DNA of 64,000 bases. It comes from Cydia pomonella (taxonomy: Eukaryota; Arthropoda; Insecta; Lepidoptera; Tortricidae). The notes under the pieces were generated by a model. The model had not been told where the DNA came from and did no database searches. It saw only the letters and a program-made list of their open reading frames with translations. This document shows positions 40,854 to 51,452 of the stretch, piece after piece. The stretch's first letter is position 1. Every line of letters starts with the position of its first letter. The DNA is taken from assembly GCF_033807575.1 (NCBI RefSeq), contig NC_084730.1, positions 4,199,986-4,263,985 on the forward strand. The letters run 5' to 3'. Made by a program: the position numbers and the translations under genes.

Positions 40854-41139
40854 GGTCACGTGTCCGTCTTACGAATTTTCAATCTGACGAATCCGAATAT
40901 CCAATTCGGTGATAAGTTGTTGGGAGCGGACGTGTGTCGGATTGTCTCTGTGCATCGCGGAATTTATTTTCTAAATTCAGTTTTTAAATTAGTGCAAGTT
41001 ATCGGTCCCTCCTTTACTATCTTGTGCGTGTGTCCATATAGCGCGGCGGCCATGTTGTAATTCATACTCGCGTCTCACTCACTCCGGGTGTCGTGACTGA
41101 TGTGACGTTGTTATACAGAAAAATACAAATTTAAGAAGC

Positions 41140-41215
41140 TCCGTGGGATTGGAACCGGGTGCATCGTCGCAGCAGGCCGGGTGGCGGACCACTAGACCAA
41201 CCGTGCGCGGCGTCT
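41140..41215 (-). repeat. tRNA-like segment inside the LINE 5' region
   Basis: Read on the minus strand it has an A box TGGTCTAGTGG and a B-box-like GGTTCCAATCC at tRNA-like spacing. It could be a SINE head captured into the LINE 5' UTR, or an internal promoter in the opposite sense. Confidence 0.5.
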
Positions 41216-41331
41216 ATACGTCGAACTTATGCACTGCGTTATCACCGGCGCTGACGCATACACACCGCTACATCACACCGCACCACGATACTATTCTATA
41301 TAGACGTTACTTTGGATTGTTACAAATTAAA

Positions 41332-42330
41332 ATGTCGAGCCCCACAAAACAATATGCATCGGAATCAGATCTGTTCTCCGCTCAAGAACACAGTGGAAAT
41401 ATCACACAAAGAAAACGTAAACAACCGGACTGTGAGCTTTTGGATGCGATAAAGTCCATGCAATCCGATTTTAACAAAGCCATTCAAGACTTACGAGTAG
41501 ACCTAGGCACTAAGATCGATACTTTGAACACTGGTATGGATACGGTTAGAAACGACCTTGAGAGTTACCAATCAGCCATGCAAAAAGAAATGGAGCACCT
41601 ACGCTTAGAACAAACTAAAATTAAGAAAGACATTACAGACTTAAGCACCGAGGTGAGAGGCTTGGAAGCCAGTAACAAATTTATTTCCGCCCAGCACGAC
41701 GAACTCGCAAAAAAGGTAGCCCAGTGCTCTAAGCACTCCATGAATGTCACCAAGTATGAAGGCTCCGTTACTTCACTCGAACTGAAAATCGACGCTTTGG
41801 AACAACAGGCAAGGCAGTGCAACCTTGAAATACAAAACCTCCCGGAAAAAAGAAATGAAAACCTAATTAACTTGGTTGTAACCCTGGGCGATAAAATACA
41901 ATGCAATATAGATCGTAATGACATTATCGGAGTGAACCGTGTGCGGCACGCGACGGAGAGCGGCAGGCCTAAACACATCGTAGTAAAACTCATCTCGCGC
42001 GTGCTGCGGGACAACGTTCTGGCCGCGTGCCGTGCGAAGCGGGGCCTTACCTCCACAGAGCTGGGTATATCAGGCGCCGAACATACGGTGTATGTTAATG
42101 AACACCTCACGCTTCGTAGGAAAAAACTTTTTCGTGCAGCGCGCGAAGCCGCAAAACAAGCTCACTACAAATACAAGTGGGTTTCCAACGCTACTATACT
42201 TGTACGCGCAACTGATACGTCACCCATCATCGCCATTCACACAGAAAAGGACCTTGAAAAAATCCAGAAGCAGAAAGTTGCCGACTCACCCTCCAGCAGC
42301 AGAGGCAACGTTCCAGGTGTCAGTGAATAA
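41332..42330 (+). CDS. LINE ORF1 protein with coiled coil and FP-like C-terminal domain
   Basis: 332 residues from the first in-frame ATG after the upstream tRNA-like region. A long coiled coil (about residues 45-165: MQSDFNKAIQDLRVDL, LRLEQTKIKKDI) leads to a C-terminal domain (about 165-320: CNLEIQNLPE, HIVVKLISRVLRDNVLAACR, VYVNEHLTLRRKKLF). That domain resembles the C-terminal domain shared by many LINE ORF1 proteins and baculovirus FP-type proteins. It is expected to multimerise and bind RNA. No stop is present. Confidence 0.8.
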   Translation: MSSPTKQYASESDLFSAQEHSGNITQRKRKQPDCELLDAIKSMQSDFNKAIQDLRVDLGTKIDTLNTGMDTVRNDLESYQSAMQKEMEHLRLEQTKIKKDITDLSTEVRGLEASNKFISAQHDELAKKVAQCSKHSMNVTKYEGSVTSLELKIDALEQQARQCNLEIQNLPEKRNENLINLVVTLGDKIQCNIDRNDIIGVNRVRHATESGRPKHIVVKLISRVLRDNVLAACRAKRGLTSTELGISGAEHTVYVNEHLTLRRKKLFRAAREAAKQAHYKYKWVSNATILVRATDTSPIIAIHTEKDLEKIQKQKVADSPSSSRGNVPGVSE

Positions 42331-42620
42331 AATCATTACTGCCTTCAGCGCCATACTAAGCACTGTTTTTTTGTCTTGTCTTAAAAAAAAAAAACTTCGC
42401 ATGCTATATTTTTTTCTGAATTACTTTACATTCTTAGCGGCTAATATTATATCACTCTTATATTGGGTATTGTTTTGGTTGTATAAGCATAAGCACAACA
42501 CGTCGGGTCAGAATTCCTTTTGCGAGCGGCCACTAGGCGGAATCACCTACTTCAAGGTCCATATTATAGTAAAATCTACTTCTTTATTGCACTACATATA
42601 TACTTTCAACTTTAGTCTTC

Positions 42621-45488
42621 ATGTCAAATAAACTAAGTATTTACTATCAAAACTGTCGAGGGATTCGTACCAAGCTGCATACACTTTTCATGAACATCTT
42701 ATCTCACGACTATGATATACTGGTTCTCACTGAGACTTGGCTAGTGCCGGAAATCCATAGTAAAGAATTTATCGATGATAGGTATTTAGTCTTCCGGTGT
42801 GATAGAGATAGAGACTCAACACAGAAGGTGGACGGAGGCGGGGTCCTACTTGCTGTGTTACGCCGATTAAATGCAGTTCATATTTCAACATCTAACATAC
42901 TTTCACATAGCATTGAAAGAGTAGTCATTGCAATTCCTAGCAATACAAATAAGCGTCATATCATAAGTGCTGCCTACGTAAAGAACTCCATGCCAAAGAC
43001 AACCTATGAATCGCACTTTCAAGAAATCTCACATTATTTGAATGATGCGGAAACGGAAAGCTATCTTTTATTTGGTGACTATAACATGCCCGCTGCTAAC
43101 TGGACACCTAACGATACTGGTGGCCAAACCCTTACAAGCTCCTCTAGTATATGTACAGTTCTGAGCACGTTTATGGCTGTATATGAAGCTCTACAATTCA
43201 ACCATTTAAAAAATCATAACGGACGAATTCTAGACCTTCTATTATCAAACAATAAATGCTCTGTGTTCCCCGTTGGCCATCCTCTATTACCTGTGGACCC
43301 ACATCACCCACCTTTTTGCACCGTTGTGTCACTAGATATAAAAACTTTTTCCAAAATGAAATTGAATACAGGAATAAAATATAACTATCATAAAGCGAAC
43401 TATGATATGATCAACCAAGAGATTTCTAAAACTGACTGGGGTTCTATATCTGAACAGTCGGCAGAGGTTGCGCTAGAATACTTTTATGAGAATATTTATG
43501 CTGTAATAAAAAAACACATACCACCTTCTAGACCTAAAAACACTAATTTTCCCATATGGTTTTCAAAGCCTTTAATACACATTTACAAAAATAAAAATAA
43601 GGCGTGGACAAAGTGGAAAGTATATGGAAATATATCAGACTACCGTATATTTTCCCTGTATAGGAAGAGATTCAAAGCTGAATGTGATAAGTGTTACTCT
43701 AGATATAAAGTAAACGTAGAAAATAGTATACACAGAAACATTAAATACTTCTGGATCTACATAAATAACCGCAAGAGTAAATCTGGTATCCCCTCAGAAA
43801 TGTATTTTAGAAATCAGCGTTCCAACAAACCAGAAGAAATATGTAACCTGTTTTCCACATTTTTCAACTCTGTTTATGGGCCCTGTACACTAGATAGCGA
43901 CAACTGGTCTCCCTCCCCTACATCCTCTGATCGTAGTGTTATCATATCAAATTTGCACTTCACTGTTGAACAAATCGAAGCTCAACTCAATAAGTTAGAC
44001 CCAACAAAAGGTTCAGGTCCCGATGGCTTGCCTCCTATCTTTTTAAAACAAACCGCGAAGTCCATAGCGAGGCCTCTACACTTAATTCTAGATAAATGCA
44101 TGCGAGAAGGCACTTTCCCTTCTATATGGAAAAGGGCCAACATCATACCCGTCTTTAAAAACGGAGCAAAACAAAATGTCGAAAATTATCGTCCTATTTC
44201 CATACTCTGCGCACTAGCAAAAGTCTGTGAGAAACTAGTTCATGGAGCCTTAAGCCCCATTATAAACCAGCAAATCATACCTGAACAGCACGGATTTACC
44301 CGACAGAGATCAACGATCACCAATCTTATGTTATTTACAGGATTTCTTTTTGAACATATGGATCGAGCCATACAGGTAGACGCTGTATACACTGATTTTC
44401 GGAAGGCATTTGATAGAGTTGACCATAGACTACTTCTAGACAAAATTGCTTTTAATGGTATACGGGGTAATCTCCTTCGATGGTTTTTGTCATATGTCAC
44501 TAGAAGAACTCAGAGAGTCGTAATAAATGGATATCAATCCGATGTTGTTCTAGTTACATCTGGGGTCCCGCAGGGGTCAATCTTGGGTCCTTTGCTATTC
44601 AACATATTCATCAACGATATTAAAACATGTTTCAACAACACTCATATACTACTATATGCTGATGACCTTAAAGTTTTTAGTGAAATTCGTAATTATAACG
44701 ATTGCTTACTATTTCAAAGGGACCTTGATCAGTTATCCGAATATTGCTTATTAAACAAATTAGAATTAAGTGTCTCTAAGTGCAATACAATAACTTTCAC
44801 TAAAAATAGAAATATAATAGCCCACAGATACAAATTATGTAATGAACATCTTCAGCGGGTCCAGCTCGTGCGAGATCTTGGAGTAACCTTAGACTCTAAA
44901 TTACATCTCGACCAACATGTTGACATAATTATCTCTAAGAGCTACAGAATGTACCATTTCGTTACGAGGGCCGCCTCTGACTTCACTAGGACTTCTACAT
45001 TTACTTATTTATTCAAAAGCTTAATCCGTCCACAATTAGAATATGCAAGCAGTATATGGAATCCCTTCTACAAAAAATACATCGATGTAATAGATAAAGT
45101 CCAATACAAATTCCTTAAATTTATCAACTTTAAAATCCACAAGAATAGCCGACTGCCTTATAATAACTTGCTGAAAAAATACAGTCTAACAACGTTAGAG
45201 AAAAGACGCTCGTTCCTTGATGCAATGTTATTACATGGACTTTGCAACAATAAATTTGACTGTGTGCAGCTGGTGAATAGCATTAAATATGTGGTTCCTA
45301 GAAACGCGAACCGTCGTGAGACGCGTGCGTACAGATTATTTGCCGAGAGCCCTTGCCGCACTAACGCCGGCTTTCGTAACCCGCTTCGCCGGCTCCTTGC
45401 TTCCTACAACCAAAACTTTACTGCGATAGATATATTCCACCTGCCCACCGCTAAATATAGAAAAGCCTTATCAGATTGTTTAATATAG
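42621..45488 (+). CDS. LINE ORF2: endonuclease and reverse transcriptase
   Basis: 955 residues from its ATG. The endonuclease covers about residues 1-230 (QNCRGIRTK, LTETWLV, FGDYNMP). Reverse transcriptase covers about 470-740, with NYRPISILCALAK, QHGFTRQRST, DFRKAFDRVDH, SGVPQGSILGPLLFN and the catalytic YADD at about 678. The tail domain (LFKSLIRPQLEYASSIWNP) is standard for Jockey/CR1-type elements. All catalytic motifs are present. Confidence 0.93.
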   Translation: MSNKLSIYYQNCRGIRTKLHTLFMNILSHDYDILVLTETWLVPEIHSKEFIDDRYLVFRCDRDRDSTQKVDGGGVLLAVLRRLNAVHISTSNILSHSIERVVIAIPSNTNKRHIISAAYVKNSMPKTTYESHFQEISHYLNDAETESYLLFGDYNMPAANWTPNDTGGQTLTSSSSICTVLSTFMAVYEALQFNHLKNHNGRILDLLLSNNKCSVFPVGHPLLPVDPHHPPFCTVVSLDIKTFSKMKLNTGIKYNYHKANYDMINQEISKTDWGSISEQSAEVALEYFYENIYAVIKKHIPPSRPKNTNFPIWFSKPLIHIYKNKNKAWTKWKVYGNISDYRIFSLYRKRFKAECDKCYSRYKVNVENSIHRNIKYFWIYINNRKSKSGIPSEMYFRNQRSNKPEEICNLFSTFFNSVYGPCTLDSDNWSPSPTSSDRSVIISNLHFTVEQIEAQLNKLDPTKGSGPDGLPPIFLKQTAKSIARPLHLILDKCMREGTFPSIWKRANIIPVFKNGAKQNVENYRPISILCALAKVCEKLVHGALSPIINQQIIPEQHGFTRQRSTITNLMLFTGFLFEHMDRAIQVDAVYTDFRKAFDRVDHRLLLDKIAFNGIRGNLLRWFLSYVTRRTQRVVINGYQSDVVLVTSGVPQGSILGPLLFNIFINDIKTCFNNTHILLYADDLKVFSEIRNYNDCLLFQRDLDQLSEYCLLNKLELSVSKCNTITFTKNRNIIAHRYKLCNEHLQRVQLVRDLGVTLDSKLHLDQHVDIIISKSYRMYHFVTRAASDFTRTSTFTYLFKSLIRPQLEYASSIWNPFYKKYIDVIDKVQYKFLKFINFKIHKNSRLPYNNLLKKYSLTTLEKRRSFLDAMLLHGLCNNKFDCVQLVNSIKYVVPRNANRRETRAYRLFAESPCRTNAGFRNPLRRLLASYNQNFTAIDIFHLPTAKYRKALSDCLI

Positions 45489-46034
45489 ATTAATGTATAC
45501 TAATTTAATTTATAATTGCCGTGTTTAGCCAGAGATACATTTAAACTATTATTAGCATAGTAAAATTGTATATCTGTCCTACCTTCTTCAACTTTATGTG
45601 TATAAGTAACTTGTGGATAACGTTGTTGGCTGTACATAAAAACAACACTTATAATGTAACACCATTTGTAGATTGTATTTGTATAGTTGTTTGTTATCCC
45701 TTAAAAACAATAAAATAAAATAAAATAAAAAATAAAATCTGTCGGTCACGTGACCTGTCGCAAGTTTAAAAAAATTTCCCCATCACAAAAAGTGCATAGC
45801 GCCGCTAAAGAAGTTTTCACTTCAAAAATAGGCGTGCTTCAAATAAAAATTGAACCTTGCCAAACCGCAATTTTATTAGATCAATCGCACAAATAATTTA
45901 CACCTAACCCAAACACAACCTTGGCGCCACAGACAGAACTTGTATTATTCATCAAACTTTTAGGACTGCCTGTTTATTATTTATCAGAGGTCTGACCAAT
46001 TTCATGTAGGGTCGAGCTCACAATAGTACTTTGC

Positions 46035-46345
46035 GATACAAGTGCGAAAACCAGGATCGATTCGCACATGTATCGTACAATGTTTTACAGCAGATATGGT
46101 ACTTTAAATTTTCTACATAAGTAGTTACGTTATGTGATAATTATCGCACTAGTACCTTAAACAGCGCCATAATATGTACTGTAATGTCTATAATAATACA
46201 TCAGATACAAGTGCGAAAAGTAGGAAATTCGCACGTGTATTGTATAACGTTTTACAGTACATATGGCCCTTAAAATTTTCGACATACGCACGTATACTGC
46301 GAGTTACCGCACTAGGGCAGTAAAGTAGCACCATATGTATATCAA
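46035..46345. repeat. Diverged tandem pair of an AGTGCGAAAA repeat
   Basis: Two copies (about 46,035-46,160 and 46,203-46,330) share GATACAAGTGCGAAAA, ATTCGCAC, GTTTTACAG and CGCACTAG in the same order. The unit is a well-known type of dispersed lepidopteran repeat. Confidence 0.7.
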
Positions 46346-46399
46346 AGGTAATAAATATCGACACAGACAAAGTGCCTAAAATATGTATATAATGATATC

Positions 46400-47620
46400 A
46401 CACTATGGTGAATAAAATAAAGGCAAAATTGGGTTTCTCTCTAAAGACGAAAGTTTTATTTATAAATCGTACTTCTAACATCTAACCTACTACAACATAT
46501 GTTAATAATCTATTTACTTACCTGTAAAGACGAAAGAAATAACATTTTCACCACACCAACTGGTAAAGGCCGTCTTGATTGTTCGAAAACTAATGAGAAA
46601 GTTGCATTTTGTCCACATGTGCATATGTGGGGCAAAGTAATCAGATGCAAATTTTGAGTTGATTCCTTATGTTAGCTGGTAGAATTGACTTTTAAACGAT
46701 GATTTTGAATGATACATTTTTTATTACGTTCATTTGGATTTGATTAGGTTAGATTTTTTTGGTATTCCATAGTTAGTATTTTCCTCGCGTTGGTGTGGTG
46801 AAAAATTTTGTTTCACTCGGAGGCAAAGTTTGTTTAACCTTCGTGCCTTGATACCCTCGCAACGCTCAAGATTCCACTTCTCGAACCACTCGCTACGCTC
46901 GTGGGTCAATTTTGGAATCTTTCGCTTGCTCGGGTATCAATATTAGCACGAGCGGTTAAACAACAACTTTGCCCCCTTGTAAAACAAATAACTATTAAAG
47001 CCTTTACTTCAGGTGTCGTTATGTCTTTTACAGGAATTATATTTCAGCTTTTCATATTTTTACGAACATGAAAGTCAATGTCATAACCGTCAATCATGAC
47101 ACCTATACCTAAAGCGGCCAGACAAGTTTAATATTAAGAAAAGAGGTAAGTAACGACCTTATTGCTTATCCATGAAAGTAGTGTACATATTTATGACACT
47201 GTACTGTAAGTAAATATACTCAATAAAAGAAAAAAAATTGAGAGCTATCGCCCGAAATATAAAACCCAATTGCATGGGAGTATTTATCAATGATAACAAA
47301 AACAAAATTAAAATTTTTGAAAAAAAACCATGACGGTTAAAACGTAGTTAAAAAGGATGCACAAATAAATGTTTACTGCAGCGCCCTTTCGTGAGTAGTC
47401 ATCGTAACACCTATCTAAGAACATGCACCAATCAAACCCGAACCGATCACTGAAAACCGCATCAAAATCGGACTAGTTGTTTTTAAGAAAAATGGCAACA
47501 TTGGTTTGCACAATCCTCTCACCCCAAACGCATATACCGTCTCCGTTCCGTCGTGGGTAAAAAGGTCAGACATAGGACATGTTATTTTACATATACATAT
47601 TATGTTATCGTTTCAACATT
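46400..47620. other. Repeat-rich, no gene
   Basis: Includes a segment (about 46,780-46,990) with near-palindromic CTCGCAACGCTCAAGATTCC / GGAATCTTTCGCTTGCTCG arms, which is common in Lepidoptera. No coding frame is supported. Confidence 0.45.
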
Positions 47621-47633
47621 GTTTCATATATAA

Positions 47634-48320
47634 GGGCCTTATCACACTTGCGATTTGCGAGCGAGTTGAAAGCGAGGCGAGCACGCAACGACTTCGCCGC
47701 GAGCACGTTACGAGTTCGCCGCGAGTGCGTGACGATTTCGCCGCGAGCGTGCAACGAATTCGCAGCGTACTCGTGGGAAAATCGCTGATAGTGATCTGAG
47801 TCTTGGACAGTCAGTTACAAAATGGATTCCGACGAGGAAACACTTCTGTTGGCTTTATTGCTTCGGAGACGTAAGAAACAAAAACAAAGACAAAAGAGAC
47901 GGTTTTGGGAGGATCCATTTATAATTAATCGACTGCAAGAGAGTGACTACTATGTTCTGTTTTGCAAACGAATAAAAAATAATCCCAAAAAATTTCGTTC
48001 CTACCTGCGAATGTCAAGACTTACATTTTACGAATTGTTACAAGTGATCCAACATGACATGCTTCTGCTGACACTCGTAGATAATAAACGTGATAGATAA
48101 TAAACTAAAGTGGGTAGAAATGAATTTTGCTGACGAATATACAGCACGGCGGCCCATTTCTAGTCGCGGCGAACTCGCTGCGCGCTCGCGGCGAAATCGC
48201 CACGCACTCGCGTCGAACTCGTTACGCGCTCGCGGCGAGATCGTTACGCACTCGCGGCGAACTCGCTGCGTGCTCGCTTCGCTTTCAACTCGCTCGCAAA
48301 TCGCAAGTGTGATAAGGCCC
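47634..48320 (+). mobile_element. Deleted PIF/Harbinger-like transposon with repeat-built termini
   Basis: Terminal inverted repeats start GGGCCTTATCACACTTGCGA and extend about 150 bp. TAA (left) and TTA (right) lie where the 3-bp target duplication is expected. The arms are GC-rich tandem units of about 28 bp built around CGCGAGCACGTTACGAGTTCGC. Between them is a truncated transposase N-terminus. Confidence 0.75.
47822..48100 (+). pseudogene. Harbinger-like transposase, N-terminal fragment
   Basis: 92 residues. The frame (RRFWEDPFIINR, FRSYLRMSRLTFYELL) matches the N-terminal region of Harbinger transposases, where a (Y/F)xxxxRMSxxxFxELL motif is usual. The catalytic DDE domain is absent and the frame stops soon after QHDML. 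The fragment cannot be an active transposase. Confidence 0.7.
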
Positions 48321-49054
48321 TTAGTGATAGACCATGCGTATGTGACGTTCCACGTATAAAGGTACGTTATGACAGTGTCGGAGATTACGTATAGAGATGG
48401 GTAGTGAGTAAATACTCAGTATTTACTTAATATACCCGTATTTACCCAAAATGGTGGGTATAAACTATTTATAGTGCAGAAAGGGGCACATAAATTTGAA
48501 ATATAGATGTATTTTGTAAGCAGTCAAAATTAGCGGGATTAAGTACTCAAAATTGTAAGAAATATATTTTTAAGGAGGGAACTCCATACATGTAACAATT
48601 TGTCATAAAATAAAATCAGGATCCACCAACGTGTTGTACATCATTTAACGAGCTTTAAAAATAACTTGAACGTTACTCTAAACTATTTTGGATAGATTGA
48701 ATACTTTTGGAAAAAACCGTTTCTAAAGGCCGAAATAATGTTTATCCCTCTATAACTTTCTAACCAAAGTTCAAAAAAATTTATCTAAAAATAACGGTAG
48801 ATTAGCCGTAAAAAAGTACTAAAAAATACTTTAAACATGATCGGTTGAGCAATTTTCGAGTTTTCATTTTAAAAAACCCTAAAAGGTCGTAAACATGCAC
48901 TTTTGCGCGACATGCAGTTGTCTAGAACATCGATAGAAATTAAATTCCATATTTTAAAAGTAAATACCTTCTTATTTAAAACAAAATTGTTAACTACGCA
49001 TTATCACAAATTGTCTCTCACTGATGATTACCTTTTTTTTAAAATTTAAAGGGT

Positions 49055-50010
49055 ATATGTATGTATGTATGTCACTTTATTGCACATAAACAGGTTAACA
49101 TAAAACAGACAAAAAAGTTATGTACAAAGGCGAACTCATCCCTAAAAGGGATCTCTTCCAGCTAACCTGAAAAGCGTAAGGATCAAACACTAACAAGTGA
49201 AAGACAGATCAATGTGAACAGCAGAAATATGAGAATTTTGGATACACATAAAAGTAGGACGAGAGCAATGAATAATAATAAAATAAAAAGTAGAAGACCC
49301 GGAGTACGAATACGCAAACTATAACATATACATAAACTTATAGACACGTATATAAAAAATACATGTTATAAAAACATATATGCATACACAATTTACATTA
49401 AAAAGTAGGATAAACCGTCTATTACTGGCCACCCTCCAATTACTCATACTCTTTTATTGGTTAGGTTTTTTTATAATGTGTTTATATCTTTTGTATTGTT
49501 TTGTAAGTGTTTTTATATTTTACTTTTATATCCATATTATAAAAAAATCCTAACCTAAGATATTAAATGAATAAAGAGAATAATAATTATAATAACAATA
49601 TTATTATTATAATTTTACATGTCAGCAATAAAATACTCAGTTGAAATTAAATTAAAACCACCACCACCAATTACTGGCTACCTTATACTAAAAGGGATTC
49701 TGTTTAATAATCACAATCTAAGTTAATCATCATAACGATACTTATTTAGTTTACTGGAATTGTGTAAATTAATAAATAGAATTCTTATTTTAGCCTTTTT
49801 AGTATAAGGTGGCCAGTAATCGGAGGGTGGCCAGTAATAGACGGTTTACCCTACTCAGTTCCAATATCAGGAGTCTAATAACCACAATTTTTTTAATATC
49901 TTCTTGAGTGAGGCAACAGATTGCGATTTCCTTACGTCCACTGGTAGATCGTTCCACAGCCTAACCGAGTAGGCAGTGAAAGATCTAGAGTATATGCTTA
50001 ATACACTCTA
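49055..50010 (-). pseudogene. Jockey-like LINE 3' end, middle of the nest
   Basis: The minus strand encodes FTAYSVRLWNDLPVDVRKSQ near 49,900-50,000. A 3' UTR with the GGGATCTCTTCC block (plus sense) ends at the TTTATTGCAC terminus. The MITE at 49,405-49,854 interrupts it. Confidence 0.75.
49405..49854. mobile_element. MITE, innermost of the nest
   Basis: Termini GTAGG(A/G)TAAACCGTCTATTA in inverted orientation, then GGCCACCCTCC. An inner pair of arms (CCTTATACTAAAAGG) is also present. No coding capacity. Confidence 0.85.
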
Positions 50011-50129
50011 GTTCTTAAGTCTCAATTTTTATCATTTTTACCCACCAAAATGAGTAAATACGGGGATATATCGGGTGCTTTGAGTAAATACCGAGTAAAT
50101 ACTCAGTATTTACTCACCCCTACCAATTT

Positions 50130-51450
50130 CTAGCAGCAAAGCGCTGCATTCGTATTTGATCGACTACGACCGATATGAGGTACCTTCATCCGAGGAACGT
50201 CTCAAATTTATTCAAGAAGGGTATTTCGATAGTATAATATGATTGAAGGTTATCATACTTTGAGATCATGAAAGTTTGGCTGTTTTTTTTATACAACAAA
50301 TATGGATATCTACAAAATATGCTACCCTTTTAGGAATAACACGAACCCCCAAGAAGCCGCTTCCATACAAATAAATATTGTAACCATACATATTGGAAAA
50401 AGATCGAATAACTAAAGTCGGACTGTCCTATACTCTGTATCTTTTGGTATTTAACACATTCGCTACCAACGTTTTCGTAGCGCTACGCTCGTAACCAATC
50501 CCAGCGTTTTCCCGCTTTGTAGAGGAAAACGACCGAACAGGTTCCCGGTACCCTATGTGTTAAATAAAAATAAACCAATAATTTGTACATTTTCGGGTAG
50601 TTATAATATGTATTGGTTAACCAACCAAATACAAAACCGCCCGGATCTGTCACTGAACGACCTGACCTTAGATTATTAGGTTTTCATCTACCCTCAACTT
50701 GCCTAAAGATATAAAGTAGTAATTGACGCTACGTGTGCTACGTTGGTGCTACGCCGTAGCGTAGCAGTGTTAATTGCACACGCGTAGCAATGTAGCAAAC
50801 ATCGCTCGTAGACTTCAGTTACAAAAATTTGTACAGACCAAATCGAGTTTTAGTTGATATGACACGTATCTATCAGTATCACAAGTAACGTTTTTGGAAT
50901 CGAGTTTTAGTTCACTTCTTTTAAAAAAAAATTACTTCAGTTCAGTGTGACTATTTCGCCAGCATCAAGGTATTGGGAGCTTTGTACGGTTAATACAAGA
51001 CAGTGTACGGTGATTTTATTATCTTCATCTTCTTTTATAATTCGCCAGTATCAAGGTATTGTGAGCTTCAGTTACGACTAAAATTGTACAGTTAGTACAA
51101 GACAGTATACGGTGATTTAATCAGCACTTGTAAAGCGATAGCTGGACTTTACAAGTAGCACGTGGACTACCGTTGACTCCAAAATGGTGTTTAATCGCGT
51201 TTCAAGATTAATTCTTCATTCACTGCACACTACCACATTAGTTTACTGTATAATAAGCTATCGATATTACACTTTAAACAATATTAATGAGCAAAAAACA
51301 AAGTAATTAATCACGAGGCGCGACCATCAAGATGGCGCTCGAACCTAGAGTTTTAGCTATTAAGTCTAATTTCAATAGGATACTGATCCGTCAGTGTCAG
51401 AAGTGACGTTTTTTGTTGAAGGTTAACACAGTGCACAAAGAGGCAGGTCC
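50130..51450. other. Intergenic with short repeats
   Basis: No gene. It holds a palindromic TTTAACACATTCGCTACC...TATGTGTTAAA element at about 50,450-50,565 and a GCTACG-rich stretch near 50,730-50,790. A tandem duplication of about 100 bp lies at about 50,955-51,120 (GCCAG(C/T)ATCAAGGTATTG...GACAGT(G/A)TACGGTGATTT). Confidence 0.5.
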
Positions 51451-51452
51451 TC

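Larger units (their letters stand above)
40863..45743 (+). mobile_element. Full-length LINE with both ORFs open (Jockey/CR1-like)
   Basis: A 9-bp repeat GGTCACGTG flanks the element (40,854-40,862 and 45,744-45,752). It has a 5' UTR, ORF1, a spacer of about 290 bp, ORF2, and an A-rich (AATAA)n tail ending about 45,740. Neither ORF is interrupted. The 5' end is set only by the duplication, so it is less certain than the 3' end. Confidence 0.85.
48399..50124. mobile_element. Non-autonomous DNA transposon, outer shell of a three-level nest
   Basis: The termini GGTAGTGAGTAAATACTCAG and its near complement at 50,090-50,124 share a long TAAATACT(C/G)AGTATTTACT palindrome. The interior carries no transposase. 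A minus-strand LINE end (49,055-50,010) lies within it. Confidence 0.7.

Noticed and set aside
47506..47799. 97-residue ORF and overlapping frames rich in Arg/Ala
   Set aside because: They are translations of the tandem-repeat terminus of the Harbinger-like element.
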